From: Flavobacteriales bacterium
GTDB lineage: Bacteria; Bacteroidota; Bacteroidia; Flavobacteriales_D; Crocinitomicaceae
Direction: 5' to 3'
Assembly: GCA_947462695.1 (NCBI GenBank)
Contig: CANHQC010000141.1
Span: forward strand, 1 to 5,685
Length of the DNA: 5,685 bases
Shown: one piece after another, positions 1-5,410 of the stretch
Position numbering within the stretch: the first letter of the stretch is position 1
Layout of the letters: each line of letters opens with the position of its first letter
The notes under the pieces: generated by a model
Told to the model about the DNA's origin: nothing
Database searches by the model: none
Seen by the model: only the letters and a program-made list of their open reading frames with translations
Program-made: the position numbers and the translations under genes

Positions 1-302
1 ATTGTTCGTGTTCCTAATCCAAAATACCCGGCGTTGAATTGAACTGTTAATTTGCCCTTAGGTGCTGACCATGAGTGAAACACACTATCGTTGTAAATCA
101 ACTCTAAGGTCTTAATGTCGTCTGATTGGATGGCTATTTCTATGTCAACACGCTCGTCCCATTTCGTTGCTAAATTGGATTCGAACGTGAATACAGCAGG
201 TAATTTTTCATCATCCTCCCCTGAATTATTCTTCAATAGCGGAGTTACAATGAATGCAACCGCCGCTAGTATAAGCACGCCAATTATAATTTTTCTATTC
301 AT
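1..302 (-). CDS. Membrane-anchored protein, N-terminal part; probable glutaminyl-peptide cyclotransferase (partial)
   Basis: An open minus-strand frame starts with ATG at 302 and stays open to the window edge, giving 100 complete codons. Residues 5-23 are hydrophobic (IIIGVLILAAVAFIVTPLL) after a basic MNRK start. There is no lipobox cysteine and no clear cleavage site, so this is probably a signal anchor or an atypical signal peptide. A charged linker (GEDDEK) follows, then a beta-rich stretch with ELIYNDSVFHSW, PKGKLTVQF and YFGLGTRT. From memory, this pattern resembles the roughly 100-residue N-terminal region that precedes the beta-propeller of Bacteroidota glutaminyl-peptide cyclotransferases, which convert N-terminal glutamine to pyroglutamate on exported proteins. 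The catalytic domain lies outside the window, so the function is inferred. The start overlaps the ytxJ stop by 8 bases (ATGAATAG), which suggests translational coupling. The open frame is well supported; the family assignment is moderate. Confidence 0.55.
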   Translation of the reverse strand, partial: MNRKIIIGVLILAAVAFIVTPLLKNNSGEDDEKLPAVFTFESNLATKWDERVDIEIAIQSDDIKTLELIYNDSVFHSWSAPKGKLTVQFNAGYFGLGTRT

Positions 303-681
303 TTGTAGCAATATTATTCAAAAGTGAAGCAATTTCAACAGCATCAATTCCGTTGTGTGATGCGTCATAAATGACCTTTTCTTTCCAAAGAAGAATGCAC
401 TGCGGCGATTGATGCACAACCGCTGTTTTATCCGAAATATAATTGGAAACTGAGCGATAGGCTATAAGATCCAAGAAATAACACGTACAATCTAAATTAG
501 CGTCCCATTGTTTTTCAAAACGGGAAAGCGCCATAGAAGATATACTGCAACGTGTGCTGTGTTTAAATAAAAGAACCGGTTGTTCTGCTGATTTTTCAAT
601 GGCTACATCAACTTCGGCCTCTGAAGTTAAAGGAGTCCAATCAAATGAGGAACCAGTTTGGTTGCGTGAAAAAAGTCCCAT
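295..681 (-). CDS. ytxJ: YtxJ-family monothiol bacilliredoxin-like protein (bacillithiol system)
   Basis: This 128-residue protein has the thioredoxin-like fold pattern of the YtxJ (DUF2847) family. Seen in the sequence: a beta strand and active-site loop PVLLFKHSTRCSIS (residues 35-48) with the single catalytic cysteine C45, then YFLDLIAYRSVSNYI (68-82), and the segment VVHQSPQCILL (88-98), whose P93 fits the cis-proline of thioredoxin folds. The better-known Bacillus version of the loop has TRCPIS; here S46 replaces the proline. Family knowledge: YtxJ is thought to remove bacillithiol from S-bacillithiolated proteins in the cytoplasm, and many Bacteroidota carry bacillithiol genes. Extra cysteines C65, C67 and C95 are present and their role is unknown. 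The gene lies 6 bases downstream of pheS and overlaps the next gene by 8 bases, so the three are probably co-transcribed. The ATG at 681 is preceded by a weak AAGG. Confidence 0.88.
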   Translation of the reverse strand: MGLFSRNQTGSSFDWTPLTSEAEVDVAIEKSAEQPVLLFKHSTRCSISSMALSRFEKQWDANLDCTCYFLDLIAYRSVSNYISDKTAVVHQSPQCILLWKEKVIYDASHNGIDAVEIASLLNNIATNE

Positions 682-687
682 AATGCC

Positions 688-1710
688 TTAAATACCAGGA
701 GTAAATTGCTTTAAAAACCGGACATCGTTTTCAGAATATAGGCGCAAATCGTTCACCTTATATTTCAATTGTGCGATGCGTTCTATTCCCATTCCAAAAG
801 CAAAACCTGTATATATTTTAGAGTCTATACCGCAGGCATCAAGAACATTTGGATCCACCATTCCGCAACCTAAAATTTCCAACCAACCAGAGTACTTACA
901 GACATTGCATCCTTTCGCATTGCAGATGGAACATGAAACGTCCACTTCGGCGCTTGGTTCGGTAAATGGAAAATAAGAGGGGCGAAGGCGAATTTGTGCC
1001 TTTTCACCGAACATCTCCTTTGCGAAGTACAATAACGTTTGCTTTAAGTCGGCGAATGATACGTTTTTGTCAATGTACAATCCTTCTACCTGGTGAAAAA
1101 AACAATGTGCTCGAGCAGAAATGGCTTCGTTTCTGTATACTCTTCCTGGTGAAATCGTTCGTATAGGCGGAGTAGATGATTCCATTACGCGCACTTGCAC
1201 AGAACTCGTGTGTGTGCGCAGTGCCATTTCCTTTTCTCCCTTTTCAATAAAGAACGTGTCTTGCATGTCTCGAGCCGGGTGCTCAAGTGGAAAATTGAGC
1301 GCAGAGAAGTTGTGCCAGTCGTCCTCAATTTCAGGTCCTTCAGAAACCGAAAACCCAATGCGTTCGAACAATTCAATTATTTCTGAGCGCACAAGGGATA
1401 ATGGGTGGCGTGCACCTACAGACTCGGGCCCTCCTGGACGCGATAAGTCCAATTGATCTCCCTGTTGAGTTTGTGTCGCAAGTTGTTCTTTAGCAGTTTG
1501 TAATCGCTCTTCTGCTAACGTACGCAATTCGTTCATTAACGCGCCAACCTCTCTTTTTTGTTCGTTAGGTACCGATTTGAGTTCTTGAAAAAGCGATTTT
1601 ACAGTTCCTTTTGATCCGAGGTATTGAATACGAAAACGCTCTAATCCATCTGGTGACGTTAATTCAACCTGTTGGATTTCATCTTTTAGCTGTTTGATTT
1701 TGTCAATCAT
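688..1710 (-). CDS. pheS: Phenylalanine--tRNA ligase alpha subunit
   Basis: This 340-residue class II aminoacyl-tRNA synthetase alpha chain charges tRNA-Phe in the cytoplasm as part of an alpha2-beta2 enzyme with PheT, which is not in the window. Residues 1-90 form the N-terminal coiled-coil arm (FRIQYLGSKG at 26-35). The core follows: GFSVSEGPEIEDDWHNF (119-135), HPARDMQDTFF (144-154), motif 2 region LRTHTSSVQ to SPGRVYRNE and AHCFFHQVEGL (164-211), FPFTEPSAEVDV (247-258), GCGMVDPNVL (281-290) and motif 3 AFGMGIERIAQLKY (304-317), ending near ENDVRFLKQF. A four-cysteine insert (C260, C263, C268, C271) resembles a zinc ribbon. I chose the ATG at 1710 because MIDKIK matches the usual Bacteroidota N-terminus; a GTG two codons upstream (1716) is in frame but less likely. 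No Shine-Dalgarno sequence is seen. The gene probably leads the cluster with ytxJ. The length is normal and it appears intact. Confidence 0.97.
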   Translation of the reverse strand: MIDKIKQLKDEIQQVELTSPDGLERFRIQYLGSKGTVKSLFQELKSVPNEQKREVGALMNELRTLAEERLQTAKEQLATQTQQGDQLDLSRPGGPESVGARHPLSLVRSEIIELFERIGFSVSEGPEIEDDWHNFSALNFPLEHPARDMQDTFFIEKGEKEMALRTHTSSVQVRVMESSTPPIRTISPGRVYRNEAISARAHCFFHQVEGLYIDKNVSFADLKQTLLYFAKEMFGEKAQIRLRPSYFPFTEPSAEVDVSCSICNAKGCNVCKYSGWLEILGCGMVDPNVLDACGIDSKIYTGFAFGMGIERIAQLKYKVNDLRLYSENDVRFLKQFTPGI

Positions 1711-1839
1711 AATCACAATACAGAATGGTCAGAAAGAATAAAAGTGATCTAAAATGTAACTTTTCGATCGGTTTTTTTGTTTAAACAGCCTGTAATTGGC
1801 TCTATTGCAACGCGAATGTACGAAATAATGAGTAGTTGT

Positions 1840-1872
1840 TTTGCCGAACCATTACAAAATAAACTATCTTTG
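1840..1872 (+). promoter_or_regulatory. Bacteroidota-type promoter for the lipoprotein pair
   Basis: TTTG at 1840-1843 is followed after 21 bases by TATCTTTG at 1865-1872. This matches the Bacteroidota sigma factor consensus TTTG (-33) and TAnnTTTG (-7) at every defined position and at typical spacing. Transcription would begin a few bases after 1872, giving a leader of only about 10-15 bases before the ATG at 1891. That supports 1891 over the upstream in-frame starts. The rest of the pheS/lipoprotein divergent gap (1711-1839) holds only AT-rich sequence; on the minus strand I saw no equally good promoter for pheS. Confidence 0.75.
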
Positions 1873-1890
1873 GTCAGCATGTTAAAAGCT

Positions 1891-2274
1891 ATGAAAAACT
1901 CTGTTGTAAGAATTGCACTGTTCAGTACATTGGTTCTGAGCCTAGGTTTATTGAGTGGTTGTAAAAACGAAGATCCTTCTATTTTAAAGATTTTTGTTCG
2001 TTCATCCAGTAACGCGCTTCTACCTGGTGCACAAGTTGTGATCATCGGAGATGTGGATTCTAATCCGCCAACTCTTCCTTACGTTGATACCTTAACCACA
2101 AATGCTTCTGGTTTCGTTGAAGCAAATATGGCTGAGTACTTTACAGCTGCTGGAGAAGAAAATTCTACCGGATATTTTGATGTCTTGGTATCGAAAGACA
2201 GTAAAGAGGGTGAGGCTTACGTTCGTTGCAGAGCACACATTACTACTGTTGAAACTGTATTTTTAATGAATTAA
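1891..2274 (+). CDS. Small lipoprotein, first of a tandem paralogous pair
   Basis: This 127-residue protein begins with a lipoprotein signal peptide: a basic start MKNSVVR, a hydrophobic core and the lipobox LLSGC with lipidated cysteine C24. The acidic residues just after it (CKNEDPS) recall the charged export signal of Bacteroidota surface lipoproteins, so outer-membrane surface display is possible but inferred. The mature part of about 100 residues has a beta-sandwich-like pattern: LPGAQVVIIGD, then YVDTLTTNASGFVEAN, LVSKDSKEGEAYV and a final TVETVFLMN. This resembles small carboxypeptidase-regulatory-like or Ig-like domains (strand, GAxV turn, TTNxSG loop). No catalytic residues are visible and the function is unknown. 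The ATG at 1891 is chosen because it gives a clean signal peptide and lies just downstream of a consensus promoter; a longer reading from 1777 or 1879 would add residues with no signal character. The next gene starts two bases after the stop. Confidence 0.85.
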   Translation: MKNSVVRIALFSTLVLSLGLLSGCKNEDPSILKIFVRSSSNALLPGAQVVIIGDVDSNPPTLPYVDTLTTNASGFVEANMAEYFTAAGEENSTGYFDVLVSKDSKEGEAYVRCRAHITTVETVFLMN

Positions 2275-2489
2275 CTATGAAAAGATCTACTTCTGTTTTA
2301 CTTCTTTTAAGCGCCGTACTATTCGTTGGTATATTCAGCGGATGCCGCAAAAAAAAGGATACGATTGCTGTAATTACCGTATTAGACATTGACAACCTGC
2401 CTGTTGCAGGTGCTGAAGTTGTTTTGTATGGTGAATCAACGATAAATCAACCTGCTAATGTGGTACTTTACGATACCTTAACAACAAAT
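2086..2489 (+). repeat. Tandem gene duplication (paralogous lipoproteins), best-matching core at its two ends
   Basis: The DNA encoding DTLTTN is nearly identical in the two lipoprotein genes: 18 bases at 2086-2103 and at 2472-2489 differ at one position. The proteins share the same order of blocks from lipobox to the ETVF end, so the whole genes are duplicates. The span given runs from the first copy of the core to the second. Confidence 0.7.
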
Positions 2490-2651
2490 ATTTCAGGTGA
2501 GGCGCGTTTTAATTTCAATGATGTTTACCAACTTGGACAAGCTGGTGTGGCTGTATTAAATATTGAAGCATCCAAAGACGGTGCCGTTGGACAAGGAATT
2601 ATCAAAGTTGAACAAGAAACTATTTCAGAAGAAACTGTTTTTATTCAATAA
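2277..2651 (+). CDS. Small lipoprotein, second of a tandem paralogous pair
   Basis: This 124-residue protein has a lipoprotein signal peptide (MKRSTSVLLLLSAVLF, lipobox FSGC, C23) followed by a basic RKKKD stretch, unlike the acidic one in its upstream neighbour. The mature domain aligns along its length with the preceding protein: LPVAGAEVVLYGE, YDTLTTNISGEARFNF, LGQAGVAVLNIEASKDGAVGQGII and a final ISEETVFIQ. The conserved frame (PVxGAxVxLxG, then a TTNxSGxaxF turn) suggests a small Ig-like or carboxypeptidase-regulatory-like beta sandwich; I recall similar short lipoproteins in Flavobacteriales, none with a known role. Two bases separate it from the first gene (TAACTATG), so the two are almost certainly one transcript with coupled translation. 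A strong terminator follows. The function is unknown. Confidence 0.87.
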   Translation: MKRSTSVLLLLSAVLFVGIFSGCRKKKDTIAVITVLDIDNLPVAGAEVVLYGESTINQPANVVLYDTLTTNISGEARFNFNDVYQLGQAGVAVLNIEASKDGAVGQGIIKVEQETISEETVFIQ

Positions 2652-2672
2652 GACTATTTAAAGAAAAATAGT

Positions 2673-2707
2673 AGGGATGGCCATTAGCTATCCCTTTTTT
2701 ATTTTTT
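2673..2707 (+). terminator. Intrinsic terminator after the lipoprotein pair
   Basis: A 9-base-pair stem pairs AGGGATGGC (2673-2681) with GCTATCCCT (2687-2695), including one G-T wobble, around the 5-base loop CATTA. It is followed by a T run (2695-2700) and, after one A, six more T (2702-2707). This is a textbook rho-independent terminator for plus-strand transcription. It lies 21 bases after the second lipoprotein stop and separates that unit from the CotH gene. Confidence 0.93.
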
Positions 2708-2732
2708 GTAATTTCAACATCCTTAAATTTTG
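2705..2732 (+). promoter_or_regulatory. Possible promoter for the CotH-family gene (weak)
   Basis: TTTG at 2705-2708, at the end of the terminator T tract, and TAAATTTTG at 2724-2732 resemble the Bacteroidota -33 and -7 elements. The -7 element has one extra T and the spacing of 15 bases is short. Because a strong terminator stands just upstream, the CotH gene needs its own promoter, and this is the only candidate I see. It would leave a leader of only a few bases before the ATG at 2739. Confidence 0.3.
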
Positions 2733-2738
2733 GTACAG

Positions 2739-4358
2739 ATGAAATTGTTGTTTCTGCTCGCCTTCGGAATTTTCTGCTTTGCACAAGTTTCTGATGCTCA
2801 AACCCTTACCACCTCCAACTTACCTATCGTTGTAATCACTACGCCGATTGGTCAAGCCATAAATGATGTGACGCGCACGGTGTGTGACATGGGGGTTATC
2901 GACAATGGTTCAGGAGTGATCAACTCAGTGACGAATCCTTACAACGGTTACAACGGGAAGATTTCTATTGAGATCCGCGGATCAACATCACAGCAGTACC
3001 CAAAGAAAAGCTACAGTTTCGAAACGCAAGATGCCTTAGGTAATAATTTTAATGTTCCATTGATGGGGCTACCTATTGAAAATGACTGGATTTTGTACGG
3101 ACCATATCCCGACAAAACGCTCATCCGCGATGTGTTGACTTTCCATCTAGCACAATCTTTTGGACACTATGCCTCAAACTGGCGTTACTGCGAGTTGCTT
3201 TTGGACGGTCAATACCAAGGACTATATATCCTCGTAGAGCGCATTAAACGAGACAATAACCGAGTAGATGTTGCCCGTTTAGACGTGGATGATTTGGCGG
3301 GTGATTCGCTCACCGGTGGATACATTGTAAAAGTAGATAAGCTTACGGGAGAAGTTGGTTATTCTTGGCCTTCAAACTACAATACTGAAGTACTTTTTCA
3401 ATTTCACGACCCGGAATTTGATGAGATGGATCCCATTCAATCGTCGTACATGCAGAACTTTGTTGGTATCTTCGAAGATAGAATTCATGGCCCTAACCTC
3501 GACGATCCAGTTCAAGGGTGGCAAGGGGTATTAGAGCCCACCTCATTCTATGATTTCTTTATTCTACAAGAACTTGGTCGCACTGTGGATGGCTATCGTT
3601 CGAGTTCCTTCATGCACAAGCATAGAAACGATGGTGCATGGAACGGTCGCATGGTGGCTGGTCCGATGTGGGACTTTAACCTATCGTATGGCAATGCCGA
3701 CTACTGTGGCGCCAACACAACAACCGGCTGGCAATATGACTTTGACTTGGTGTGTAATTTCACCACAGCTATTCCATTCTGGTGGAAACGCCTCTTGGAT
3801 TCTCAAGCCTACCGCAATGGATTACGCTGCCGCTGGGAGACACTCCGTCAAGGACCTTTGCATACCGATAGCGTGAATTACTTCATTGATTCAGTGGCGA
3901 CAATGCTCACTGATGCGCGCATTCGAAATTTTCAAAAATGGCCAATCATTGGAGTATATGTCAATTGGAATGGTTTTGTTGGAAATACCTACCAGGAAGA
4001 TGTCAATTTCCTTAAAACGTACATTCAGCAACGTTCAGCATGGATGGATGCCAACATACCGGGCAACTGTGACGCAGCAGTTGAGCAGCAAGAATTCGTT
4101 CCAGAGTACCATAAAATTTGGCCAAATCCAGCTACAGACCAAGCCTACCTCGGATTCACCTTGTTCTTTCCGGGTGATGTCCAACTCGTATTTACTGATC
4201 TTCAGGGACGCAGGGTACACCACGAAAGCATCGGACAAAAATCCCAAGGAGAACATGCACAGGCACTCGACCTAAGTACATTCACAAGCGGAACTTACCT
4301 CTACAACTTAACCAGTTCAGGGGCACTGATCGGTTCGGGGAAATTCATCGTTCGCTGA
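2739..4358 (+). CDS. Secreted CotH-family kinase-like protein with T9SS type A sorting domain
   Basis: This 539-residue protein has a signal peptide (MKLLFLLAFGIFCFAQVSDA, cleavage likely after A20), a CotH domain (about 75-445) and a C-terminal T9SS type A sorting domain (about 458-539: KIWPNPATD, VFTDLQGRRV, LSTFTSGTYLYNL, KFIVR). CotH landmarks: RGSTSQQYPKKSY (80-92), NDWILYGPYPDKTLIRDVL (115-133), ELLLDGQYQGLYILVERIK (152-170), LTGGYIVKVDK (191-201), ELGRTVDGYRSSS (278-290, D284) and MVAGPMWDFNLSYGNADYC (305-323). CotH proteins have a Fam20C-like atypical kinase fold; Bacillus CotH phosphorylates spore-coat proteins. This is not a spore former, and the substrate is unknown. D312 of WDFN probably corresponds to a metal-binding aspartate; the usual WDxD has N314 here, a variant I recall as common in Bacteroidota. 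Six cysteines in the mature part suit an extracellular protein. I chose the ATG at 2739, not the in-frame TTG at 2730. Its stop overlaps the dgkA start (TGATG). Confidence 0.93.
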   Translation: MKLLFLLAFGIFCFAQVSDAQTLTTSNLPIVVITTPIGQAINDVTRTVCDMGVIDNGSGVINSVTNPYNGYNGKISIEIRGSTSQQYPKKSYSFETQDALGNNFNVPLMGLPIENDWILYGPYPDKTLIRDVLTFHLAQSFGHYASNWRYCELLLDGQYQGLYILVERIKRDNNRVDVARLDVDDLAGDSLTGGYIVKVDKLTGEVGYSWPSNYNTEVLFQFHDPEFDEMDPIQSSYMQNFVGIFEDRIHGPNLDDPVQGWQGVLEPTSFYDFFILQELGRTVDGYRSSSFMHKHRNDGAWNGRMVAGPMWDFNLSYGNADYCGANTTTGWQYDFDLVCNFTTAIPFWWKRLLDSQAYRNGLRCRWETLRQGPLHTDSVNYFIDSVATMLTDARIRNFQKWPIIGVYVNWNGFVGNTYQEDVNFLKTYIQQRSAWMDANIPGNCDAAVEQQEFVPEYHKIWPNPATDQAYLGFTLFFPGDVQLVFTDLQGRRVHHESIGQKSQGEHAQALDLSTFTSGTYLYNLTSSGALIGSGKFIVR

Positions 4359-4673
4359 TGCAGCGTTTCTTGAAATTTGGGCTTTGCGCTGAATGGGCTT
4401 TTGCAGTTGATTCGGCACGAGCGCAACTTTCAAATTCATGTTGTGGCATTCATTGGTGTCCTTGCACTAGGCTTATTTTTCGGAATTTCCTCGATGGAAT
4501 GGGTCGTGGTTTTTCTGATTTCAGCACTGGTAATTGGACTTGAAGCGATCAATACAGCCATCGAACACCTTTGTGATTTGTATTCCACAGAAGCGAATGA
4601 GCGTATCAAGAAAAATGAATCTCTCCTTCATCCACTAAATGATCTCCACGCATGCGCAGGAACAGCTGTATGA
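4358..4673 (+). pseudogene. dgkA: Diacylglycerol kinase (DgkA family), frameshifted and 3'-truncated
   Basis: The ATG at 4358 (overlapping the CotH stop) gives MQRFLK, the usual DgkA start, but after codon 6 the family sequence continues one base out of frame: from 4377, GFALNGLLQLIRHERNFQIHV, two membrane segments (about VVAFIGVLALGLFFGI and WVVVFLISALVIG) and the signature GLEAINTAIEHLCDL with its catalytic glutamate. Removing T4376, or adding two bases for the usual serine codon, restores the frame. A TGA at 4371 blocks reading from farther upstream, though a TTG at 4377 could in principle start. After IKK (to 4613) the family sequence stops: the expected KDxxAGAVL motif and third membrane helix, about 30 residues, are absent, and the frame runs through the antisense of the exonuclease gene to TGA at 4673. 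DgkA is an integral inner-membrane enzyme that phosphorylates diacylglycerol or undecaprenol. With both lesions it is probably inactive, unless the assembly is wrong here. Confidence 0.8.
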
Positions 4674-5325
4674 GCGCAACGACATCCTTTTCGCAGTAAT
4701 TCTTAATTCGCTCAAGTTGTTTGTCCTCGTAATAAACACGAGACACATCTGCTCCACTTATATCGTCTTTTGGCGTTGGAATGTTGAACACATGGCACAA
4801 TAAAGCTAATGAGGTATAAGCCTTATAATCTCCAAATTTCCATAATTCAAGTGTGTCTAAATGGCTAATCTCCCATGGTTTTTTACCCGCAATATCTAAG
4901 ATGGCAGGTAAGCTTATTCCGTTAATCAACATTCTCCTGCAGATGTATGGAAAATCAAATTCTTTGGCATTGTGTCCAACTAAAATGTGGTAGGGTGAGT
5001 TGTAGCGATCCTCTAATAGCTGTTTGAATTGTTTCAATAATGTTTCCTCATCATCGTGGTAAAAGGACTTTAAACGAATTTGTTTTCCTTGATGAGTTTC
5101 ATGAACATACCCAACAGAAATACAGACAATTTTTCCAAATTCGGCAAGAATTCCTGCACGCTCTGAATAAAGTTGTTCATAGCTTCGGTTCTCATCATGT
5201 AAAAAGCGGGTTTTCGCTTCAAAGAGTTCACGTGTTTTAGTGTCTACATCAATATATTCGTACGTCTGCGGCACGGTTTCGATGTCAAGGAAAAGGGTTT
5301 TTTCAAAAGGTACTTTTTCTAACAT
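4606..5325 (-). CDS. PolB-like DEDDy 3'-5' exonuclease (predicted)
   Basis: This 239-residue stand-alone exonuclease belongs to the family related to the proofreading domain of DNA polymerase B (DNA_pol_B_exo2 type). All DEDDy motifs are visible: Exo I LFLDIETVP (D14, E16), Exo II GHNAKEFDFPYICRRM (N119, D124), and Exo III NYCEKDVVA (Y210, D214). Other conserved stretches are GKIVCISVGY (64-73), ILDIAGKKPWE (142-152), LDTLELWKFGDYK (156-168) and FNIPTPKDDISG (180-191). It is expected to degrade DNA or RNA 3' ends with two metal ions in the cytoplasm; its cellular role is not established. The length is normal for the family. The stop TGA (4608-4606) falls inside DgkA-derived sequence on the other strand, so the last few residues (about HFS) may come from a rearrangement. 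The gene converges on and overlaps the dgkA remnant, with no terminator between them. A weak minus-strand promoter (TATTTTCG, one mismatch) lies upstream. Confidence 0.93.
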   Translation of the reverse strand: MLEKVPFEKTLFLDIETVPQTYEYIDVDTKTRELFEAKTRFLHDENRSYEQLYSERAGILAEFGKIVCISVGYVHETHQGKQIRLKSFYHDDEETLLKQFKQLLEDRYNSPYHILVGHNAKEFDFPYICRRMLINGISLPAILDIAGKKPWEISHLDTLELWKFGDYKAYTSLALLCHVFNIPTPKDDISGADVSRVYYEDKQLERIKNYCEKDVVALIQLFLRMRGDHLVDEGEIHFS

Positions 5326-5363
5326 AAACTTCTAGGTTTGGTAAACTGAAGTTAACGAAAATA

Positions 5364-5395
5364 ATTGCAGAATCCATTTAAAAAAAGCAATTTTG
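5364..5395 (+). promoter_or_regulatory. Possible promoter for the fRMsr gene
   Basis: ATTG at 5364-5367 and CAATTTTG at 5388-5395, separated by 20 bases, each differ by one base from the Bacteroidota consensus TTTG and TAnnTTTG. The position suits an ATG at 5411 with a short leader. Confidence 0.35.
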
Positions 5396-5398
5396 CTT
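5385..5398. repeat. Short inverted repeat between divergent genes
   Basis: AAGCAA and TTGCTT form a dyad with a 2-base centre (TT). It overlaps the candidate -7 element of the fRMsr gene, so it could be a protein-binding site, but a 6-base arm in AT-rich DNA may arise by chance. Confidence 0.3.
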
Positions 5399-5410
5399 GA
5401 ATATAGCGAC

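Noticed and set aside
1121..1456. Plus-strand open frames across pheS
   Set aside because: They lie antisense to a fully recognised pheS, show no family motifs and lack plausible initiation signals; they are shadows of the coding strand.
1788..1802. Small inverted repeat AGCC/GGCT near a T run in the pheS upstream gap
   Set aside because: A four-base stem is too short to call a terminator or operator, and no gene ends there.
1777..1890. Longer N-terminus for the first lipoprotein
   Set aside because: In-frame starts at 1777 and 1879 exist, but they would place 38 or 4 extra residues before a clean signal peptide, and the consensus promoter at 1840-1872 lies inside the longer version.
2654..2671. 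Hairpin CTATTT/AAATAG just after the lipoprotein stop
   Set aside because: Only six weak AT-rich pairs; the strong terminator immediately downstream explains the region.
3550..4275. Alternative-frame open stretches inside the CotH gene
   Set aside because: They sit within a continuous 539-residue protein with recognisable domains in the main frame and have no domain character of their own.
4370..4380. Programmed ribosomal frameshift in dgkA (AAATTTG looks slippery)
   Set aside because: The heptamer is in the wrong phase for a -1 shift, the required shift is +1, and the gene also lacks its 3' end, so decay or error is simpler.
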